From positions 67,592,329-67,656,328 of the forward strand of contig NC_133653.1 in the NCBI RefSeq assembly GCF_009905375.1: a DNA stretch of 64,000 nt. Reading direction: 5' to 3'. Origin of the DNA: Apium graveolens (taxonomy: Eukaryota; Streptophyta; Magnoliopsida; Apiales; Apiaceae). The position numbers and the translations under genes were made by a program. How positions within the stretch are numbered: the first letter of the stretch is position 1; every line of letters begins with the position of its first letter. The notes under the pieces are model-generated. The model saw nothing but the letters and a program-made list of their open reading frames with translations, was not told where the DNA came from and did not search any database. Shown here piece after piece: positions 57,018 to 64,000 of the stretch.

Positions 57018-59095
57018 TGTAATAACCCCCAAAATTTTGAACTTTTTGTAACCCTTATGAATAGTGTTTTAGCTGAATGAGAAAACTTTTCATGCCACAC
57101 TATGCAGGGGTTCTGTTATGGATATTCTGAGATTTTATTAGTACTCTACATAGTATATAAGTGTATGTAAAGATCGTCAGAATCCAATACCGAACACTTT
57201 TATTTTTCCCGGAAATCCACTAGATACGGAAAGAATTGAGTATATGGTAACAGGATAAAAATGATTTAAATTACAGGATTATAAGGGAGGATCATAAAAG
57301 GAATATAATATATTGAGAAAGGTTAAGGGAACCTAAGTAATAAGATCCCGGGTATGATCCCTCAAATGATAAACGAAAACGAAAGTTAAGCGAACCGTGT
57401 AACAGATCAGCGGTCATTAGGCAAACAATTAGGAAGTTAATCAAAGGGATTAGAGAGGATGATGTCACCCAACCAATGAGAAGAGGACAAGGAGGGAAAG
57501 ATGACATCATAGCATGACATAAGCATGACATGGGAAGGAAGGAAATGTGGTGGAATATTAACCACACAAAATCAAGGTTAAATTGGTAATTAACTAAAAC
57601 AAAAACAAAACCAAATCAACCAAGCCAAAACAAATCATTTTTCACCAAAACAAAAATCTATTTCTCTTCACCAAGAACTTGCTCTCGGCTTTTTGGCATT
57701 TCAAAGGGAAAAATTTTCAAAATCCAAGATCCAAGCTTCCTAAATTGGTAAGATAATTCCCTAATCATCCTTATGCATAGTTATGGCTATATCATGAGTT
57801 TAAGCACCCCATTAATTCTCAATCTTCTTCAATAAATCAATGAAGAAGACAATGAATAGTGATTTCAAAGTTTTTAACTTGAATTTTTCTTGTTTTCCTT
57901 TAAGATCCAAGCATCCCTAAGACTTCTCAAGGCTTCTTAAGGCTTCCTAGCTACTCCCACCACTTCAAGGAAGGTATATCATCTCCAAACCCTAGATTCC
58001 TTTGTATAATAAGATGATTTTGATTATTATGGTGATAAAGTAGATTTATGATTGTGGTTTAGAGTTTGGGTTGGAGTGGTAGTGAAATGGAATGGTGAAT
58101 CTTGTTGTTTTGGTTAAAAGAACTTAAGTATACTTAAATTCAAGCTTAGGCATAAGTATAAATGTTAATATTGAATTGATTGGGGCTGTTATGATGTGAT
58201 AAGGATGGAATTTGGTTGTATGAATGGGTTGAGGTTGAATTGTGATGGTTTTTGAATGGTTTAAATTTGGGAAATCGCGTAAATATAGTCGTCGTAATGT
58301 CCGATTTACTTTAGACTGCTTTTGTTCATAACATTAGGACCCGAGAACCCCCTGCTAGATGTTGACCATTGCCATGTTTAGATATTTCATGTTACGAGCT
58401 TCGTTTTGATATGTAGTTCGTTTGATTCCGATATACGGTTTAGGAGAAACGACCGTTTCAAGTAACGACATTTCGCGAATGAAACTTTTCCCCTTGCCTT
58501 ACTTTGAAACATAGGTTAAAGACCAAAAAGGGTTAATTAATGTATGAAACAATTATGGTAAGAGTGTTAGGCAGTTGGTAAGACACCCGCGAAAGAATCT
58601 CCTTAAAACCCGTAATGGTTAATTTATTAAAAATGGTGGAGTCGAGGGTACTCGAGTGACTTAAGAGAATCAGTAAGCGTAAAACAAGCGTTAGAGTCTA
58701 AGTTAGTTAAAGTATAGATTTACAAGTGACTTTGGTTTAATTCCAACTTACTTGTTGTTTATAGGTTACCAGACTCGTCCCGAGCCTTTTATCACCCCCA
58801 GTCGCTCAGGCAAGTTTTCTATCCGTTATACTGTTGTTGTGATGTATACGCTTGTATATGCATTATCTTGTAGTAGATGCATGATGGTTATATTAGCAAA
58901 TTCTTGCGATATATTGTAGCATGTGATATGGTACATATGCATGCATGTTTCGTATTCTTGCTATATATATCTGTTGATTCAGTTGATAATACCTATGCTA
59001 GAGAATAGCGGTAATTTGCATATACCCTTAGTATAGGGACCCAAAGGTGAAAACATTTTCTAAAAACCGGGAGTTGAGGACCCCGAGTAGATTTG

Positions 59096-59129
<34 letters not shown>

Positions 59130-59198
59130 GGTTATAGTTTTCAAAACTATTAATCGAATAAGGTTTATTCGATAACTTTATTTTATTAATGAATATTA

Positions 59199-59345
59199 TC
59201 TTGAATATTCATTCGAGGACTTATGACTCCTTTATATTATTTATTGAATATTACTTGAATATTCATTTGAGGATGTATGACTCCGTTATTTTATTTAATG
59301 AATATTAATTATAATATTCATTCGAGGTATTATGACTCCGCTTAT
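59199..59345 (+). repeat. Three 54-55 bp tandem repeats in LTR 3
   Basis: Same triplet as in LTRs 1 and 2. Confidence 0.78.
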
Positions 59346-60674
59346 TATTTAATAATATTCTTTAATTTATTAAAGAATAATGTTTCGATAATCAAACTTA
59401 TTTTCGATTATTCAAATAAAGATAGTACTTTTGTATAAGTATATCCTTGATTATTTAATTTTCATTCAAGTAAGAGTTTTAAAACTTCTACTTCAATTAT
59501 TTTTATAAATATTATTCTTTATGGAAATATTATTTAAATAATAATATCCAGATATTTCTTTTTATTGAGACTGATTTACTTTATTAAATCAGCATTATTC
59601 CAAACACTCTTTAAAGTGTTTTCGAGTCTTTAAAATGATTTTTAAAAGTTAGAGCGGATCCCAAAACTCATTTTTATATTTAAGATCCTCCTTTCGAAGG
59701 GGATTTAAATACTCGCTCCAAACCTGAGGGATCCGGCTCTGTGGTGTGTTTTATATTCGCAACAAGGTTGGTGTCTTGATAACAGAGTTTTTGATTACTT
59801 ACCCAATACTCGGGAAGTAAAATTCTTGGAACAAGTTAATCCATTAACAGGCATCGCCTGGGAAATATCGGTGAGTTTTCCTTTCCAACTAGATACGACT
59901 TCTTGGTGGAGCCATATCAACAAGTTTCTACTTGGGGAAAGTGGGGACGAGCTTTACGTTTCAGAGTCATGGATTTCATCTGAACTAGGAGTGGCGTAAG
60001 TGGCCGAGTAGCGCCGGCCCAGCCGTATTATTATATTGGCCCAAATGGCCTGGAAGTTCTGCTAAGGCGGTCCATTCCTTAGGAGTTCAGTGTTCGGTTG
60101 ACAAGTAAATCCGACAGGTTCTCCTCTACATGTAGAAAATGGTGGGGTTGTACTACTACGACTGATCATCGTAAGTGGTCTTCCTGGCGCGGCAAACTCC
60201 CGTAATGAGTTCATCATCCATTTGGATAATTCTGCAACACTACCCGTAGCATTTCGATCGAAAGGCTACTAATGGGTGGTTGCCGAAGCATTGACAGGGT
60301 CAAATAGTTTTATTGGTGTATCCATTGAATGAAGTATCTCGTAACTTCATTTCTTTTCAAAATATTTCAAAGATCAAATATTTTGAAGTTTTATTTGTGG
60401 TCTCATCTATGGGATGACCTCGTGAATCTTATTATACTTTGAACAGTAGTAGTTCAAGTAGATTTCTAAAAATGGTATAAGTATAGTGAAGTAATTGGTA
60501 ACTTCATCTTCTTTTAAAACTTATATCCAGTAAGTAATTACCTTACACATGATAAAGAATTCTAGTAAGTATCCATTTAGATACTTGTATTATTGTTATC
60601 ACTATATATTATCTTGCGAGCTGTAAGGCTCACTCTTGCTTTATTTCTTCATCACACAACAACAGTTAGGAAAG

Positions 60675-60797
60675 ATGGCCAGACTCCAGCAGACCCAGCG
60701 CAAGCGCGTGGGAAGCGTCCCGCATCTTCCCGTTGATGTTGTAGCTGCTATAGCTGCAGAGGTAGATCTATTGGTAGATCAGGCATTCTACTTTTGA
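60675..60797 (+). CDS. 40-codon ORF in LTR 3 of element C
   Basis: Third copy of the LTR-end ORF, open with the same ends. Confidence 0.3.
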   Translation: MARLQQTQRKRVGSVPHLPVDVVAAIAAEVDLLVDQAFYF

Positions 60798-61065
60798 GAA
60801 TTAATTATGTATAATTAAAACTTGTGGCAGATAATGGCAATTAACTGTAAATTTATCAAGTAATCATTTTGGGTTGTAATAACTTTTAATTGTGGATTCA
60901 AGGACTTGTACTTATTTCAATTTCATCTCTGAGACTATAACAGGTTGTGGTGTGTGTTAGTGTGGGGTCACAATATAAGGTTATTTATTAATTAAGTGAA
61001 GTGATATTGTGGAAAGAAAGACCGTGATGACCCGGATCCCTGACCCCGGATCTGGGGGTGTTACA

Positions 61066-61346
61066 GAAATGGTATCAGAGCTAAGCGTTATAAACCTCAG
61101 AGATGATGCGACGATATAATAATAAACTCACAAAGATAATAAGAACTCTTGCCAAGTTCATGGTCGGACTACTTAAAGTAGTGCTGACAGTTAAAACCCT
61201 TACGGGAACCCTTATAAGTATCATGATAGTAACTTAGCTCGTTTAATGTGTAGGCGCCTGAGATAGAGGACCCTGAGATGTTCGAGCGTGAGCATGATGA
61301 GGCACTGCTAGATGTTGAGGATCAGGAGGAGCCTGAGATAAAGGAG
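61066..61346 (+). mobile_element. Truncated third internal region of element C
   Basis: It contains the tRNA-iMet primer site (61070-61081), the leader, and the first codons of the pre-gag ORF from ATG 61279, then stops matching C at about 61346. Its variants (GTTTAATGTGTAGG, CCCTGAGATGTTC) equal unit 1 and differ from unit 2. Confidence 0.85.
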
Positions 61347-62440
61347 AGGGGGCTGCTGAAGAAGAATACACCAAGCTTCTGACTAAGCCTATTATGAGGG
61401 AGATGGGGTTCTTGCCATCAGGAAGAGATGGTGATTTGTTACCAATGATTGCTGAGAAGGGATGGATTACATTCTGTGAGTCACCTGAGGCGATTCTGAT
61501 GAGTATCATTCACGAGTTCTATGTGAACGCAAAGGCCGACAAGAATGGGTTTTCTGTTATTCGTGGGTTTACTGTTGATTATCAGCCCGAGGCAATTCAC
61601 CGGGTAATTGGATAGCGACAAAGGAAACCACAAGAGGAGCATTGGAATGAAAAGTCCCCTGAGGACTTTGATATGGACTTGATTATTGCTTCTCTCTGTC
61701 GGCCGGGCACAGTGTGGAAGTTCAAAAGGGGAACCAATGAGTATCGTAATTTCCCTGCTGTCGCGATGAACAGGTATGCTCGTGCTTGGAATGCATTTAT
61801 GTGTGCTAATATCCTTCCTTATATACATGCACATGAGGTTACAGTGGAGAGGGCGAGGTTATTATGGGGAATTCTAAATGAGGAATATTATGTGGACCTT
61901 GGTGAGTACATCTACCTAGGGATTTTAAAGTTTTTGAGGGGGAAATCGCAGTAATCTATCCCGTATGCCTCTATTGTCATGAAGTTTTGCAAGGCATGTG
62001 GAGTCCAGTGGCCTTCTTATGAGCAGCTGCAGATGTCAGCCGCTCCTATTGATTTATCGATGTTGAATGCGATGCAGGAGTGGACGGGTGGAGAGGACGA
62101 GTCACATGGTTTGGGATATCGCCTTCTAGGAGGAGTTCTAGCAGCGGGTGCTACCATGGCTAGGCCCAGTCAGGCTCGGGGAGAGGCATGTCCTTCGAGA
62201 GCTCAGGGAGGAGATGGTTTGGGATTGGCTGATGTCCAGTACAGGAGGCTTTGCAGGAGGATGGGTGCGATATATGAGTCGCGGAGTCGGTTTGCGCAGG
62301 AGCTCACCCAAACACTTGGGACTGCATTTAGAGGCCTTGGAGCTGACATTCAGTGGCCCGTTTAAGGTAAGGATTCTGCTTATCCACCTCCTGACACTCC
62401 ACCCTCTGAGGGCGATGATGATGATGATTCTTCTGAGTAG
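61347..62440 (+). pseudogene. Third ORF of element A (PF20167-like), 5' end lost, stops
   Basis: Equivalent to residue ~34 onward of the element B ORF at 26833-25661: GFLPSGRDGDLL, GWITFCESPEAI, LCRPGTVWKFKRG, MNRYARAWNAFMCANILP, and a C-terminal extension with RFAQELTQTLGTAFRGLG and an acidic end before TAG 62438-62440. In-frame stops lie at 61613, 61952 and 62363; the first looks like a mutated CAG. The first ~33 codons and promoter-side spacer were removed at the fusion with element C. Same unknown function and absence of membrane segments as in B. Confidence 0.78.
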
Positions 62441-63631
62441 GTATACCCTGTGTTCCTTTCTATTACCTTCACCGGGTATAGTGAAGATTTTAAGTTTGGG
62501 GGTGGTAGTTAAGGAACATATTTGTGTGTGTGTCATGTAGTTGCATTTTCATGATAGTTTAGTTCATATAGTTGCATATTTTTGCCATATAGTTTTTTAT
62601 ATATAGAGTTTTTTTTTTGTTTTTTTATAGCTTTAATTATCATTTCATATAGCTCATGCATATACCATGATCCCTTTATGTTGCTTTATCGATTAATATG
62701 TGATATTGATGTGAGTATAGTGATAGCATTAGAGTGATGTTGAATCTTGTTAGGTTGGCATGCATGCTAGAAACACTTGTAATTTCACCAAGTCTTAGAG
62801 TATGCTTAAGGACTAGATTGTTGTCATGGTTTGATGGTTTTTTTAGATTAATCTATTGCTTATGCTTAGAATGCATGATAGGCTCTTAATGATAAAAGAC
62901 ATGAAATGATAAAAATTGGAAAAAAAATTGGAATTCATTGCTAGTTGTGGCTAGGTGTCAAATGGCTAGTAGCCGGCTCGTATTATATACGAGTAGTCTA
63001 GGGTTGAGGAAGATGGAGCGAAACACACTTGCTCAGAAATTGAAAAAAAAAATAGAAAAAAAGAAAAAAAAGAAAAAAAATGGTTTAATGCACAATTGAT
63101 CACGAGTGAGCTCTTTGGTATTCGAGTTATTAAGTTCTTAGGAGACTTTGTACCTAGTGACCTAAGGCTTTTATAGTCTGGGATCCACCAACCTAACGCT
63201 CGCTAAATGGGTACCATTGCATAAGTCTTTTCTGGACCTCACTCATTGCACGATCAAATAAACATTTGTTTATGTGTTGAATAAAAGCATGATTCCGTAA
63301 TAAACTTCAATAATCTTGAAGTGTTATTAGTCATTTTGTGTCTAGAATATATTCTTCGTATAAGCTTGTGATTGCCTTGAGGATAATTAAGTTATGGTGA
63401 TTGATCTATTTTTGAAGCATATTTGTTAAGCATTCGCACAAACCACGTTTCTAGTTGTATGTTAGCTTGCATGATTTGATTGATCTCTAGTCGCCTAATT
63501 GCATTTGTTGATATGTCATGTGTTGGTTGGTTTAGTCATCGCGATGGGGATCGCTGCATTCATATAGTTTACATTCATGCATGTTTATTTCTGAGTTTAA
63601 GTCTGTGAGGCTTGAGGACAAGCATCGATTC
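62441..63631 (+). other. Noncoding 3' block of element A
   Basis: No supported ORF. Collinear with 24551-25660 of element B (reverse complement). It includes an internal polypurine tract at 62492-62504, an A-rich run at 63040-63085, and AATACGAG-type hairpin sequence near 62980. Confidence 0.7.
62492..62504 (+). other. Internal second polypurine tract of element A
   Basis: AAGTTTGGGGGTG, the same 13-mer as the LTR-adjacent tract at 63632-63644, about 50 bp after the third-ORF stop. Confidence 0.7.
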
Positions 63632-63644
63632 AAGTTTGGGGGTG
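63632..63644 (+). other. Polypurine tract at the 3' LTR of element A
   Basis: AAGTTTGGGGGTG directly precedes TGATAAATGG, the 3' LTR start. Confidence 0.88.
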
Positions 63645-64000
63645 TGATAAATGGCATTTTATACCACTTAGAGCATCTCATGACGGCTTGAATTGGTGTC
63701 TTGAACTTGAGTATTTTGTGTATTTGACGCATTTTCGAGTGTTTTTGCATTTCAGGATATAACTTGTTGAGATAGGTGGATTTCATCAAAATAAGCTTAA
63801 GGAAGTGCTTGGAATCAGTCCTGGGTTGATGTGCAAAGAATTTAGCAAAAACAGATGCAAAATAATATTTTTTTTCCAGAAGTGTTGCAGGCGCTCGCCT
63901 GATGGGAGCAGGAGACCGCCTGGTAGCAGGCGCCCTCCTGGAAGAAGGAGGCGGCCGCCTGGGTGCGGATTTTCAGAATCTGGATTTTATAATTCTATTG
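63645..64000 (+). repeat. 3' LTR of element A, first 356 bp
   Basis: Aligns end to end with 18980-19335 with about 24 differences by hand count. It includes the palindrome array at 63888-63961 (CAGGCGCTCGCCTG first, AGGCGGCCGCCT last). The window ends before the TATA box. Confidence 0.92.

Larger units (their letters stand above)
57018..61065 (+). repeat. LTR 3 of element C (4.05 kb)
   Basis: TGTAATAACC to GTGTTACA. It is followed by a primer site, so it acts as 3' LTR of unit 2 and 5' LTR of a truncated third unit. It shares some variants with LTR 1 (GTCCCGCATCTTCC near 60716) and others with LTR 2 (GACCGTGATGACCC near 61020). Confidence 0.93.
37076..61346 (+). mobile_element. Tekay-type Ty3/gypsy tandem array (element C): LTR-int-LTR-int-LTR-partial int
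   Basis: Three 4.05 kb LTRs (37076-41118, 46928-50976, 57018-61065) alternate with two complete internal regions and the first 281 bp of a third. Each internal region starts with the same tRNA-iMet primer site and each of the two complete ones ends in a polypurine tract. A single insertion gives only two LTRs, so unequal recombination between LTRs, or repeated insertion plus recombination, must have occurred. The right end is truncated inside the third leader and fused to element A. The tail of pol is the chromodomain type seen in Tekay/Del. Confidence 0.92.
18980..64000 (+). mobile_element. Athila-type Ty3/gypsy element A, split by elements B and C
   Basis: The parts in order are 5' LTR (18980-20395), tRNA-Asp primer site, gag-protease (20535-23089), RT-RNaseH-INT (34204-36994), a third ORF (61347-62440), a noncoding tail with two polypurine tracts, and a 3' LTR from 63645 that runs out of the window. 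Continuity over B is proved by the ACAAG duplication: the protein runs DEDK before B and KLLRILREFK after it. Over C, continuity is shown by collinearity with element B, minus about 480 bp. Without its insertions A would be about 9.6 kb in this window, with the rest of the 3' LTR beyond it. Confidence 0.88.

Overview
The window is plant nuclear DNA made entirely of nested LTR retrotransposons; I found no host gene. The Tekay-type chromoviruses, Athila-type Ty3/gypsy elements and SIRE-type Ty1/copia element with an extra 3' ORF, together with the tRNA-iMet and tRNA-Asp primer sites, point to a flowering plant with a large, repeat-rich genome, probably a eudicot. The species cannot be read from the sequence.

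Layout. 1-6827: 3' part of a Tekay-type gypsy element (element 0, + strand) with decayed RT-RNaseH-INT-chromodomain and a 3.8 kb 3' LTR. It sits in a SIRE-type copia element (6828-15680, - strand) whose 5' LTR, primer site, gag, PR, INT, RT-RH and 3' ORF remnants are visible and whose 3' LTR lies left of the window. 15681-18979 looks like the 3' end of another, + strand, copia-like element (polypurine tract, LTR start, promoter). 18980-64000 is one Athila-type element (A, + strand) split by two insertions: a complete Athila-type element of another family (B, - strand, 23090-34198, target duplication ACAAG) inside its protease/RT spacer, and a Tekay-type array (C, + strand, 37076-61346) downstream of its integrase. 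Element A resumes at about 61347 with its third ORF and reaches its 3' LTR at 63645, which runs off the window.

Element C is the most unusual part: three near-identical 4.05 kb LTRs alternate with two full internal regions (LTR-internal-LTR-internal-LTR), followed by 281 bp of a third internal region fused directly to element A. About 480 bp of element A is missing at this fusion. Each full C unit has an acidic coiled-coil ORF between the primer site and gag, open in both copies although gag-pol is broken in both.

No element has an intact gag-pol here. Most premature stops in A look like C-to-T changes (CAG, CAA, CGA, TGG), as expected for old methylated DNA. By hand count the A LTRs differ at about 24 of 356 sites, the B LTRs at roughly 5% in a sample, and the C LTRs less, which agrees with the nesting order A older than B and C. 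The best candidates for undescribed biology are the pre-gag ORF of C, a 40-codon ORF near the end of every C LTR, the GC-rich palindrome arrays just upstream of the TATA box in both Athila families, and the duplicated polypurine tract that brackets a conserved noncoding block in both.
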